The position numbers and the translations under genes are program-made. Positions 11,601 through 23,197 of a DNA stretch of 64,000 nucleotides are shown here, piece by piece. The stretch comes from Moringa oleifera (Eukaryota; Streptophyta; Magnoliopsida; Brassicales; Moringaceae): assembly GCA_021397835.1 (NCBI GenBank), contig JAJFZO010000191.1:5585001-5649000 (forward strand). Direction: 5' to 3'. The notes beneath the pieces are model-generated. The model had not been told where the DNA came from and searched no databases. It saw nothing but the letters and a program-made list of their open reading frames with translations. Numbering within the stretch: position 1 is the first letter of the stretch; each line of letters starts with the position of its first letter.

Positions 11601-12390
11601 ACAATTTTAATCTAATTGTTTTAATATATTAATTATATCATTATAATTTGATTTCAAAATTAAAAAATCAAAATCTTGAAAATACCCTTTCAAACCAACC
11701 AAAATTAAAAGAGGTGATGACTGAGAATAAGAGAATTTGAGAAATTAAGGTATGTGATGATATTTGTACCATTAAATGTTTAAGAATGAGTGGCATGTAT
11801 AAGTGTGTACTTTTTTTTTTTTTAATTACAAACAATGTCCTTACAAATTAGTTGCATCTAATTGTTGGGAATGACCAAAAAGTAATATTCAATATTTAAA
11901 TAGATTTGAAAATGTTAAGATGTGATACTTGTGTGTGTGGGGAGGCAAATATTATGAAGAAATGACATAATTTAATATTAAATGTAGAGTGTGATTATGA
12001 TAGTGAGGATCGAGGGGCTTTGACAGCAAACGTTGCAAAAGTGAAGGAGCAAGAAATTTGGACTGATTTGGCATCTTCATCCCGATTTCTTTGAGTTGAG
12101 CTGGCATTGACCTCCATGTGTCCGAGCTGGGCTAGCAAAACAGTCTCGAGTGCTCTGATTGGTTGTTATGGTGACATGGCGCATTCCTAATGCTTCACTT
12201 AGGTAGATGCGCATGTATATCACCCGTTAAAATCACTCGTCAACAACTAATTAATACAAAAGGTTTTTATATGGTAAGAAATCTGAGTAAGAAAAAGCAG
12301 AACATGGCAATCCTAATTCCAGACATTATGCCATATATATTGCATCTTTCCTTTCATGGTTTGGCCAGCCTCAAAGTCAATGGTTCCCTC
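8700..12390. other. AT-rich intergenic stretch without a recognised gene
   Basis: Only short AT-rich frames are present. From about 10860 to 11400 the sequence is a monotonous mix of AAATTTAAA-type words, typical of decayed transposon or matrix-like AT-rich DNA. No conserved coding motif or structured RNA was seen. Confidence 0.5.
9479..9496. repeat. (TA)n microsatellite
   Basis: An uninterrupted TA run of about 9 dinucleotides. Confidence 0.8.
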
Positions 12391-12393
12391 TCC

Positions 12394-12401
12394 TATAAAT
12401 A
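12394..12401 (+). promoter_or_regulatory. TATA box of the 12.5-kb cysteine-rich peptide gene
   Basis: CTCCTATAAATATAAGG contains a consensus TATAAATA, 98 bp upstream of the ATG at 12499. It predicts a leader of about 70 bases. Confidence 0.7.
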
Positions 12402-12498
12402 TAAGGACCAGAAGCCTCACTGCGACATAGCAAAACCCTATATCCACAAGACTTGCTACTGTTTTTCTCCTTTCCAGCTTTCATCAGACAATATCAAG

Positions 12499-12816
12499 AT
12501 GGAAAAAGTTCATGTGAAGATGACGTTCCTGGTCGTGCTCGTCTTGATGTCTTGTTAGTATCTCTATTCGAATATTCTTTCATAATGAACTATTAAAATC
12601 TATATTATTGCATGTGCTAATGATGTTGCATTGGCAGGTTTATCATCCTGGATATTACCTGGTGCAGAAGGAGAGAGCGCTGGAAAGAGGGCTTGTAAAA
12701 CTGATGCAGACTGTGCTGGAATTATATGCCCAAATGCAGAGGTCCACTGTGGTATTGACGGCTTCTGCGAGTGCAAGAACCGCAAGGAACTTGAAGCCAA
12801 CAATCTTTCTGGCTGA
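12499..12816 (+). CDS. Secreted cysteine-rich peptide, single Cys domain (defensin/NCR-like), 77 aa
   Basis: Two exons: 12499-12553 and 12638-12816. The intron (12554-12637, 84 bp) is GT-AG with donor GTTAGT, phase 1, and splits Cys19 as T|GT. Exon 1 encodes a hydrophobic signal peptide (KMTFLVVLVLMS). Exon 2 gives a short linker, then six cysteines at residues 38, 44, 49, 56, 62 and 64, spaced C-x5-C-x4-C-x6-C-x5-C-x-C, with motif KTDADC near the start. The protein ends in NNLSG. Role by family analogy: secreted defensin-like or NCR-like peptide, disulphide-stabilised; target unknown. The x4 between Cys2 and Cys3, where the other five genes have x3, sets it apart as the most diverged member. 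TATA box and in-frame splice sites suggest it is intact. Confidence 0.85.
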
Positions 12817-12819
12817 AAG

Positions 12820-14360
12820 GCTTCGGTCTTTGCTGAAATTAATGAAGTTCTTTTTTTTTTTTTTTGACATCAATGTCAGTTATTGATAAACATGATGCTT
12901 TGAGTAATTCAATCTATGGGTTAATTGCTCTTTAGAAGTTTGTCAAGTTTGATGAGCCACAAGAGCACAAACAATTATCAATTTGATTTATTGAAGACAA
13001 GAGATACAGATTAACCACAGGGCAAAACTCATTGTGGTCTGCATGTTTCATAATGGCATTAGGAATCTGGTGTTGGCAATCACTTGCCTCGGTGCATACA
13101 TTATGAAGTGGAAAGGAATTCTCGGATTCATATTCCCATTTATACATGTTCTGTATGAAATTTTGTTGTCAAGGAAAACACCTCAATTCCTTGTGATTGT
13201 GAACAATGGTTTCAGCATAGGTATTTTCCCACGGTCACACAAACTCAACACTTTTTTGGGATCTGATTTTCAACAATATTAACTCATATTACAGTATTTT
13301 TATTCTCTAACAAATTGAAAATAAATCAATAATAATGTACATATAAGCACAAGTAACTTAAACTAAAATTGTTTACTCTTTTCTTTCTAATTGTTGGCTT
13401 CTTTTATTTGCTTGTTGTAAATCCCATCCACATCTCAAAATGTTGTTGGGTAGAACTTTTCTTATTTGTTTTCCCACTCAAATTATAAGTTTTAATTTGT
13501 TTTAGTTTTAGATAATTCATATTATAGCTTAAAATAATGCAATGAATTTCTAAAAGAGTCATGTAAAGATGAAGTTTTTAGAACTAACACATTAGATGGA
13601 GTTATATTTTTTTAACAAATTTTAAAAAGTTATATTAATTAAAAATAAATATTTGGATGAGGGTCATTTTGTCCTCTGAGTTTTACACTCTCTTGAATCA
13701 AACTCTCATTTTTAAAACGTATCTAAATAAAACTTGATTTATTAATTTTATTCAAATTAAACTTTAATTTCAAATAAATTGTAAAAAGGTAATAGTATTC
13801 TCATTTTTCAAATACCAAAAGAATTACTCAAACAAATTTTATACTTTATTTTGATTTTATTTATCAAATTTGAACAATTTCTAACGAACTAATTTTTTTT
13901 TTATGATTTTTAAATGTTTGATAGTATCATTTTTTTAAAAAAATATTTTATGAACTAAAAAAATATTGATTTTTTTGTGACAGTAATTTAAATATTTTTT
14001 TAATTTATTAAAAGTTCAAGTCAAAATTTATTTTTGTAAATCTCAAATTTAAGTATCTTTAGTTTTTTTTTAAAATTTTTTTGAAGGGATTCAATTTAAT
14101 TCATTTGATAAATTTTGTCAACTTTAAATTTTGAGTTTTTTAATGCATGAAATAATCAAATAAAAAAATTTACAAAAAATATAATGATCGTAGCCTTAAA
14201 AATTAGCATATTTTATTAAATAAAAGTTCTATATTAAAAGAATATCATAAAATATATTTTTTAATAAGTCTTAATTAAAAATTTTTATATAAATGGTAAC
14301 CTTAACTAACCCAAGTTTCAAAATTTTTAATTTATTAAATTTAAGAATATTTTAAATCTC
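12820..14360. other. Gene-free stretch with a possible degenerate MULE-family copy
   Basis: A T-rich run follows the peptide gene at 12846-12865. At about 13690-14100 the words CTCTCTTGAATCAAACTCTCATTTT and TTATTCAAATTAAACTTTAATT echo the terminal repeats of the Mutator-like elements at 21645 and 23198, so this may be a decayed relative. The frames at 12932-13282 show no domain. Confidence 0.35.
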
Positions 14361-14361
14361 T

Positions 14362-16740
14362 CACTACAATAAAATCAACTTTTAATAACATTTAATGGAT
14401 AACGATTTTAACAAAACATCATTGAAAGTGGTTAAAATAGTAACCAAGAATATCAGACAATGGTTTCATTAAAAATCATCTTCTATTACTAAACATTTCT
14501 CATTGATTATTAAGATAACTAACGATAAATGTAAGCAATTTCTCGTTGATCATAGAAATCGATGAGAAATCACTTTAAAATAATGTTTTTATCATTAGTT
14601 CTTGAATTTTACAATTCATAACACAGAGAATTGTGAGTTCATATGTTGTCCATGTATTAAAAGTGATAATATGAAATATGATACTCCATGTGAGATTTAG
14701 GATCATCTGTTTGTCAATGGAGTTGATCGTAGCTATCAAAATTGGATATATCCTAGAGAAGAAACCTTATTTAGGTCTTTCACAAGTAAAAATCCTAGAG
14801 TTAAAGCAAAAAATTATATATGAAGCAAAAGTTGATAGCAAAACAGTGAAGGTGCATGAATGCATAAGGCTTTTGCTGAGTTTGATAATAATCCAAATCA
14901 TTTTGAAAGATTACTTAAAGAGGAGAAAAAGCTGTTTACCTTGGTGTAATGAAGTTTACCAAATTACATGCTTTAATAAAACTTTACAACTTAAAAGCAA
15001 AGTACAATTAGTTTAATCAGAGCTTTAATGAACTACTATAATTAGTATCTGAAATGCTACCTAAAAAAATAAAGAAATGTCCCTTTTCATGTAAGAAGCA
15101 AAGAAGACCTTAAATGTGTTAGGTATGGATTATAAAAAAAGATACATGCATTCCAAATGTCTGCATTTTATATCAAAAAGAGTACTAAGATGTTTGGCGT
15201 GCGGTGTTTTTAGATGGAAAGTGAGAAAGAATGCTAAAGAAATCAAGCAAGGGAGCCTATAAAGATATTATGATATTTTTCACCAATACCAAGATTTAAG
15301 AGAATGTTCAGATGCTCTAAAACATCATAATAACTCACATGGCATTCGAGGCAAAGAGAAGTAAATGGTCAATTAACGCATCCATCAGATACACCATCTG
15401 GGAAGTTAATAGATATCATTTCAGAATTTATATTTGAACCTCAAAGCTTGAGGATCGCCATTTCAATGGATGGAATTAGTCCATATAGTTTCTTAAGCAA
15501 TCATTACAATTGTTGGCCTATAGTTATGGTGACATATAATTTACCACCATGGTTGACAATGAAGAGAAAGTTTTGGATATTTACGTTATTAATATCGAAG
15601 GTTAAACAACCTAGGAATGACATCAATGTCTATTTGACATCTCTAGTTAAAGATTTGAAAATGTTGTCGGAGACTAGTGTTCAAGTTTATGATGCACATA
15701 GTAAGGAGTCATTCAACTTGAAAGCGACGTTATTATGGACAATTAATGATTTTTTTACTTATGGTAATTTGTCCAGTTGTACAGTGAAGGAGTATTATGA
15801 ATGTCCTATACGTGATGAAAATACACATGTGTGTCATTTGTCAGATAACAAGAAGATGTCATTTGTAAGATAAGAAAGATTTTTACCTTGAAATTATTTG
15901 TATAAAAAACAAAAGAAGGCATTCAATAGGAAACAAGAATTCAAAACTACTCTACCTCCATTAACTAATGACGAAGTGTTAGCAAAAGTTGGTTAAATAC
16001 AAAACACATGGGACAAGTTAAAAAAGTGAAATAAGGGAAATAACAAGGACATTGTCCCATTGTCTTGGAAAAAGAAATCGATATTCTTTGAATTGCGATA
16101 CTAAAAATCATTACATGTCAAGCACATGCTCGATGTGATGCACAAAACAAAAAAACATATGTGACAGTCTCATAAGGACACTACTTGATATTTCTAACAA
16201 ATTTAAAGATGGTCTTACTATTAAAAAGGAACTTGAAAAGATAGGTTTGCGATTTGAGTTAACACTACAAGTTCAAAACTATTATAAATTTCTACCACGA
16301 GCTTGCTTAACCTTATCGAAGGATGGGAAAAGATAATTATGTAAAGTGTTAAGTGAGATAAAGGTGCTAGCTAAACACTTTTCAAACATTCAGAACCTGG
16401 TATTCCTGGAAAATCTAAAGTTATATGGGTTGAAGTCCCATGATTATTACATATTAATGCAATAATTCTTACCTGTCACTTTATGAAAGTTATTAATTAC
16501 CAAAACATATCAAATGTGCACTTATAAGATTTTTTGTATTTTCAACTTTTTATGCCAAAGGTATTTGATGTGGCAAAGTTTGATGGAATGCAAGGTGAAC
16601 TAATGACAACATTATGTTAGTTGGAGAAGTATTTTGCTAGCCCATGTGAAAGCATGGCACTTCTTGAGAGTATAGTTTACTCTACTCCCTATTAAAAGGT
16701 ATAGTTTGGTTGAGAGCTCATGTCATACAGGTGACATGTG
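14362..16740 (+). mobile_element. CACTA (En/Spm-type) element remnant with broken Tnp2-like transposase
   Basis: A candidate 5' terminus CACTACAATAAAA starts at 14362. From about 14700 the plus strand encodes, in changing frames and with stops, the ordered blocks of a plant CACTA transposase. First comes a transposase-associated segment (HLFVNGVDRSYQNWIYPRE, 14704-14760). Then come VYLGVMKFTKLHALIKLYN (about 14930-14990), TWHSRQREVNGQLTHPSD (about 15338-15391) and an open stretch at 15448-15873 containing NCWPIVMVTYNLPPW and ATLLWTINDFFTYGNLS. Further on are FFELRY, DGLTIKKELEKIGLR, FLPRACLTLSKDGKR, GLKSHDYYILMQ and LEKYFAS (to about 16640). Numerous stops and frameshifts make it non-functional. 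The 3' terminus was not found. Confidence 0.85.
15448..15873 (+). pseudogene. Open segment of the CACTA transposase (Transposase_21-like)
   Basis: This is the longest surviving frame of the element, about 141 codons. It holds the catalytic-core region recognisable from plant Tnp2 proteins (DGISPYSFLSNHYNCWPIV, then ATLLWTINDF). The first codon shown is not a true start. Frames upstream and downstream continue the same protein in other phases. Confidence 0.85.
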
Positions 16741-17639
16741 TGTAAGAAGATGAGCAAGATATAAAAGTGATAGTACATAGATGCCAAATAAGTATAGACT
16801 TAATTGATCAATAATTCTAAATGCCATGAATGTGAAATAATTAGGAATCAACATTAAACTCTAATTTTCAAAATAAAAAATAATCCATAATCTATTTTTG
16901 GTTTGACTCTCTAAAAAGTCCTCAAGGAGTTGTGAAGCTATCATAACAGATTTTCAACCAGGGTCTAATCTTTAAAGTGTCAATGTTAGAAATGCTTTTG
17001 CATAATTTTTTTTGTTGAAAATAAAAAAATAAAAAGAATCACTATCAATCTTTTTTATAGTATAATTGGACATTGAAATTCATTTATTTTTAAAAATTAT
17101 TTTTAAATTAATAAATATAAATAAGATAAATTGATCTTTGAAAATAAAAAATGTGGGCTCGAAAGTTGTTGCATGAGAAAGGGTTAACAATCCCATGCCA
17201 CTTGGAAAGTCAATACCAATTGAACATGGTTGTTTCTTAGTTTTGAAATTCACTTATGTTTAGAATTGATCTTTCAAAAATATGTCTCAAAAGTAATTTA
17301 ATAATGTGCATGAAAAGAAAACAATTGAAATTTTAATTTTTAGAGTATATAAAAGTTTAACCCTCATTTTACTCTTACTTTTTGAAAAATTTTAGATATA
17401 AAGGTTTCGCTTTTGATTAAACTTTAATCCTCAAAACAATTATTTATTTATTTATGTAAATACAATGACATATTAATATTAAACTAAGATGTGTAGCATA
17501 TTATGTTAAAATGGAAAGCATATGGAGTGTCTCATAGTCTTAACACAACCAAAGGATTAATATTTAATGTCTAAATTCAAGTCTTAAACTTGAATATCAT
17601 AATTCTATTAACTGAAAATATAAACAAAATTAAGGTCAT

Positions 17640-18115
17640 AAAACAAAATACATTTTATTTATTTTTAAAAATATATTTTAAAAAATATAAAGATTTTCAT
17701 CTTGAGGTTTTCTCACTATTTTCAAAAAAAAAAGTAATTTTTAAAAATAATTGTTACATTAAAAAGTATAAAAATCTTTTTCTTGATATTTTTTCATATT
17801 TTTAAAAACTTAAGATATATATTTATTTTATTTTAAAAATAATTTTAATATTAAAATTATAAAAATTTATTTCTTAAAATTTTTTCATTCTCTTAAAAAA
17901 TTTAAAATATATTTATTTAAATAATTTTTATATTAAAAATTTCTCTCTTGAGATCTTTTTATATTCTTAAGAACTTAAAATATTATTTATTTTTAAAAGT
18001 AATTTTATATTAAAATATATGAAAACTTATTTCTTGAGATTTTTTCATACTTTTTAAAAACTTAAAATAATTTTTTATTTTTAAAAATAATTTTATATTA
18101 AAAGTATGAAACTGG
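17640..18115. repeat. Degenerate AT-rich tandem repeat, about 75-90 bp period, five copies
   Basis: The landmark TCTTGAGATTTTTTCAT (with variants) recurs at about 17700, 17781, 17871, 17946 and 18033. Each is followed by an AAAACTTAAAATAT stretch and a TTTTTAAAAATAATTTTA stretch. Spacing varies from 75 to 90 bp. Confidence 0.7.
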
Positions 18116-18426
18116 TTACATTTAAAATAATTTTAAAATATTCTACCATCTTTAAGCCAATCAATTATAAAAAAATTTAATTTATCTAATAATTTTACAA
18201 TCATATATAAAAAAGTTTTGATATCAAATCTGGTTACATTTATCTGTCATTATTTTATTATTTTTTAAAGGCACCAAAGTCATTCCTCCTCATTCTCTCA
18301 TTTTTTTTTTAAATTTTTTACTCCTTTCATTCCCTAAACAAATAAACATTCACTTTTCAAGTAACCACACTATCTTATTTTTCTTCTTTTGCCTTTTTTT
18401 TTCTTCTCATATTTTTCTTTTTCGTA

Positions 18427-18458
18427 TCTCTCTTTCTTTCTCTCTCTCTCTCTCTCTC
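18427..18458. repeat. (TC)n microsatellite
   Basis: A TC-rich run, slightly interrupted by TTTC at 18433-18440, inside a wider polypyrimidine zone. Confidence 0.8.
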
Positions 18459-21289
18459 GTCCTTACACTAACAACAACACTTCATTTGGTCTCTTTTTCC
18501 CATAACTATCTCATCTTTTCTTCTTTCCCTTTTTTTTCTTCTTCTTTTTAAAATTTTTCTTTTTGATATATATACTCAATCACTTTTTTTACACATTATT
18601 TTCAGATACTATACAACACTACTAATTGATTATATGATATTTTATGTATTCAACATAAAACTATAAGAATGCATATGTTCATAAATAAGTGAGACAAAAA
18701 ATCATTAACATATTATGTAAGCTAATGTTTAAAAAAATGAAATAAACAAAAATACCAAAATCAGAATAAAAAGTATGTGTTTATGTGCAGCAAGAATAAC
18801 AACAGTGTTCATGAGAACAAAAAAAAAAGGAAAATGAAAAATGAGTGGTGATAAGATCAAAAGTAAAAAATAAAAAAAAAAAGCAAAAATTACCTAACTT
18901 TCCAAAAATAAAAATAAATAAATTAAATCCGAAAACCTCTCTTATCCAAGCTTCTTCACACCCAAAAGCTCCCTCAAACCCTTTGCCTTTTTTCCTCAAG
19001 GAACCACTTCCTTTTTTTTCTTTTTTTTTTTTTCCCTCCTTTCTTTCTTTTAAGAACCACTTCTCTATTTCTCTAAGAACCTTCCCTCCTTTTAGAAAAA
19101 AAAAAAAAAATTCCTCCCTCTTTTTGCTTAAGAGACAGGCATTTAAAGGCCAATTAACCCAACTGCAGCAATATGCCACTGCTTGTATCCTCACATGCAG
19201 TAAGAGGAAACTCCTGCATGCATGCACGATGGCAGCATTATTAATTTTTTCTTTATTGCTTTTGTTCCTTTTTCTAATTTTAAAAATTATTATTTTGTGT
19301 TTTTTTTAATATTTTCATTGTTATGATTATTTATTGTTATTTGTTTTCTTTTCTTAAAGAAATATTTTTTACAAAAAATTATAATAATCTCAATTTCAAT
19401 TATTAAAATTATTGCTAAATCAATCCAACATAATTTATTTGTTCACATAATTTAGCAATCTTATCAATTGAAAATGAATTAATTTGAGTGACGTATATTT
19501 GTACAATTTAATAAAAAATAATCAAATATTTGAAATACCATGATAAAATGAATGTAAATGACTTTTTGAATTATCCCTGTAAAAATGTTGTAAGTCTAGA
19601 AATCTAGAGGTTAGAAGAAATTGTTGCTAAAATCATTGAAACTCTTGCTGATGATGAAAATTAAGGATGATGATATACAATACTTATGGAGTCTTCTATG
19701 CGATGAAGCAATCAAAATATCAACAACACTTCATAATTTTTTATTGTAATTTGAGAATTCAACCTCATAACTTCTAGAGATGCAATGATAAAAATTAAAA
19801 ATAAGACCAAACTATTTAAATTTCATGAAAAAAGAAGCTAAAAATATTTTCATATGTACTTAAGTTTTTCAAAGTTGCTTAGAGTTATATAAAAAGTTTA
19901 ATAACTACATGTTACTAGATGATTGATAATTAAATTCATTTAACACAAAATACTATCTCATTATTAACATTATAATCTTTTCAAAAAAAAAATAATTTTT
20001 TGACTATAAAGAAGGTTTATTTCCATTTTATGTACAATGTCTTTAATTATAGTCATAACAGTTAAATACAATGAATCATAAAAAAATTTATAAATGATCA
20101 TATATGCTTTCACATCTGCAATGTTTAGCACCACAAGAATAATATTATGTATTGGTAAAGATACCAAATAAATTTGCCTAATTATTTCATTTCATTTATT
20201 TTCATATTCTCTACATAAGTAAAATTACTATTTTTAATTTAAATTTTGAGATTAATTACATAAAAAAACATATATTTTGAAACAAAAATTGAATTAAGAT
20301 TGATAATTATAATTTGATTTTTTTTTCAAAATAAATTATTCATTAATTAGATTTGGTTAATTTAAAGATTATGTTTTTTAACATGTAAAAATGATGATTA
20401 TAATTTTATCCAAAACAAAAAATCGTCATATTTATTTTTTCTTATTTATTCTTCTTTCTCTTCCATCCTTACGCTCAACCTCTTTTTGGCTATCACAATA
20501 CATTGTTCTATTATCCATCATACCAAATTTATTTTTCAATCTTTGCTTTTATTTGCTCTCTAAGTTCACATGTTAAAATAACACAATATAGAAAGCTCAA
20601 ATATAAGGATAGGGCAAGAACAAGAAAGAAATAAATGAGAAAAAAAATATGATTATTAACTGTTACAAGATATAATCATCATTTTCACATGTTAAAAAAC
20701 ATAAATATTAAAATTATTAGAATCCATGAGATGAAAGTCCTATATTGATAAAATATCAAACTATATGTTTTTAATTAGTATGATTTTTTCATAAGTCATA
20801 AATAGTAAATTTATATGAAATGTGAGTCTCCCAAAATTGAATTCGAGTTGTTTTTTTTTTTTTTTGAAAAAAACTATAAAAAAATTGTCAATAATATATT
20901 TTATAGAGAAACCTTACATTTGAGCAATAAAAGTTACTTTTTTCTAAATATTGAGTGATGATTTTATTTCTATTTAAAAACGTTATTCAAAACTTTTATT
21001 TTTGAGCACATAAAAAATATTTTTTATAAATGGTTTTAAGAGCACAATAATGATTTTTTCAAATATCATTGTTCAAGGATCCTAATTCTTGACATTATAT
21101 AACAATGGAAAATATGAAAAACTTTAATATATTGTAATTTGCTATGAATTATATACATATATAGTTTAATCAAATTATATCTTACAAAACATTATAAATA
21201 AAACATTGTTTAATTGACAATGCTATGTCATTATGCACATTATAATCAATTTATTTATTTTAATACATTTCATATGCTTTTCACTCAGG

Positions 21290-23090
21290 CTCGGTAATGG
21301 ATTGAGTTAGGTCGACCCAACTTAAAAATTTGTGGCCTAAGTTTGATCCTGTCTATTACCCAATAGGTTTTATAAATTAATTGGTCAAATTGGGCCACTT
21401 GTTTTAAAAGGAAATACCCCACGACCTACCCACGAGCCTAATTTGTTAGATTTCACATAGGTTATTATTTGGGGTTAAACCAGATTTATTGGGGCTATTT
21501 TTGGGATTTAGATGTATTTTATTTAGAATTTTTATGCAGATTTTATGTCTTTCTGAGTAGGCTTAATAAAACTATTACATAAGTCTTAGATTATTTTTAA
21601 TATGTTTTATATAGATATAAGTTAATATTTTATAAATTATATTAGGGTAAATGTTATTTAAAACCTTAAATTTTACCCTCTCTCTCCAATCAAACATTTA
21701 CTTTTAAAAAGTATCCAAACAAGCCTTAGTATTTTAATTTTGTTAAAATTGAACCTCGTTGAAAAATTTAAATATTAAAAATATTCAAATTAGAGAGATT
21801 TTACAACGAATTTTGACTTATAATTTTTTATGGATGTAATAAAATATTTAAGCTATCATTATGAAAAAATTCAAAAATTTTTTAAGTACTAAAAATATTT
21901 TTCTTAAAAAATATACCATTAAAAATTTAAAAAATTCATAAAAAATAGTGAATTAGTTAAAAAAATTTTCAAATTTGAGGAATAACATTAAAATAAAGTG
22001 TCAAATCTATTTGATAAGTTTTTAGTCATTTTTGACAAGGAAAAACTTATTAATTTTTTATAATTATTTTGAGTCAGGTTTAATTTGGACAAAATCAATA
22101 AATTAGGGTCTGTTTGGATACATTTTGAAAGTCAATGTTTGATTGGAGAGACAGTGTTAAACTCAAGGTTTTAAATGATATTTACCCATTATATTACTTG
22201 TTATTTTTAAAATAGATAATAAATGTATTACATATGCCTTAGATGTGTTTTATGATGTTTTATACACATACAAGTTAATATTTTATAAATTATATTAGTA
22301 ATTATTTTTAAAATAGAATATTAAAATTTTTTTGCACATAATATTAAACAAATAATTATATTTAATTAAATATATATAATTTTGGGAAATTGATATATGG
22401 CTACAAGATAAATTATTCCAACTAAGTTGACATATGCTCACTTATCAATCATATACATTTCTCAATTTTATTATCAAAATAAGTACATCTTTAAATTAAA
22501 AAAATTACGTAAATTTATATTTATTATACAACTTTTAATCTTCAAAAAAACTAGTATCATTAAATTTAGCTTGATATATGTTGATAATTGCTAATTATTT
22601 TGTCATCTTTTTCAATCTTGTATTGTCTGACATTCTTTTATTCATCAAATGCAGATCCTTCAAATATATAAGTGTTTCTATTATAGAATGTGTCGAACTC
22701 GTTCTTATATTTGGAAAATAATGATTATAAACTAACTTATTTATATCTATGAAAATATAACTTAGTAATGATTTAATTAAGTAAACTTAAATATGAGATT
22801 TGTTGACCTTATTAGTTATCCAAATATAATTCATTTATTGGTATTAATGGCTTACCTAAATATAACCTATTTTTAGTTCTAATAGGTTAACCTAAATATA
22901 ACCTAATTGTAATCTAATAATTAATCTTAACAAGTCGACTCATCGGACGATCCATTTCAAAATTTTAAATCCATAACTCGGCCCATTATTCAAATGAATG
23001 ATCCTAATTCAGTGTTATTAATAAATGGATCGAGCAAAAACCCGTTGGGTCGACCCTTGGGCTATAGGCAAAATGATGGGCCTGACTTTT
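21290..23090. mobile_element. Possible non-autonomous element with inverted GGTCGACCCAAC ends
   Basis: GGTCGACCCAAC at 21310-21321 recurs inverted as GTTGGGTCGACC at 23044-23055. Around these, TCAGGC at the left is mirrored by GCCTGA at the right. The inner flanks share family-name-like words (GGGTCGAC, GGCCCAT, CGGCCCATTATT). Between them lies an inserted Mutator-like MITE (21645-22187). I could not define a clean target duplication, so the boundaries are approximate. Confidence 0.4.
21645..22187. mobile_element. Mutator-like MITE, 543 bp, with 9-bp target duplication
   Basis: It starts GGGTAAATGTTATTTAAAACC and ends with the inverted counterpart GATATTTACCC. The termini are long inverted repeats of roughly 100 bp or more, with CTCTCTCCAATCAAACATT near the left end and its complement near the right. 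The flanks are an exact 9-bp direct repeat ATTATATTA (21636-21644 and 22188-22196), the hallmark of Mutator-superfamily insertion. It encodes nothing and belongs to the same family as the Pack-MULE at 23198. Confidence 0.85.
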
Positions 23091-23197
23091 CAATTATAAA
23101 AAATTTTATATCCATCTTGTATATACAATGGCTTAAGTTAAATCATAACACATGAAATATGTTTTATTTACATTTTCAAAAAACAAAAAAAAAACTT

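Larger units (their letters stand above)
16750..21280. other. AT-rich stretch with repeats and no supported gene
   Basis: It contains a degenerate tandem repeat (17640-18115), a pyrimidine-rich zone (18280-18560) and long A/T runs. Frames at 18781-19309 on both strands are low-complexity (poly-Lys, poly-Phe) products of purine/pyrimidine bias. I see no conserved domain. Confidence 0.5.

Noticed and set aside
12608..12886. A 92-codon plus frame over exon 2 of the 12.5-kb peptide gene
   Set aside because: It is out of phase with the Cys-rich exon, which has splice sites and family conservation.
12932..13282. Frames of 71 and 82 codons downstream of the 12.5-kb gene
   Set aside because: No conserved residues, no start context and no splice partners; probably chance.
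18781..19309. Overlapping 148- and 154-codon frames on opposite strands
   Set aside because: Both are products of polypurine/polypyrimidine bias (poly-Lys and poly-Phe runs) with no domain, promoter or splice support.
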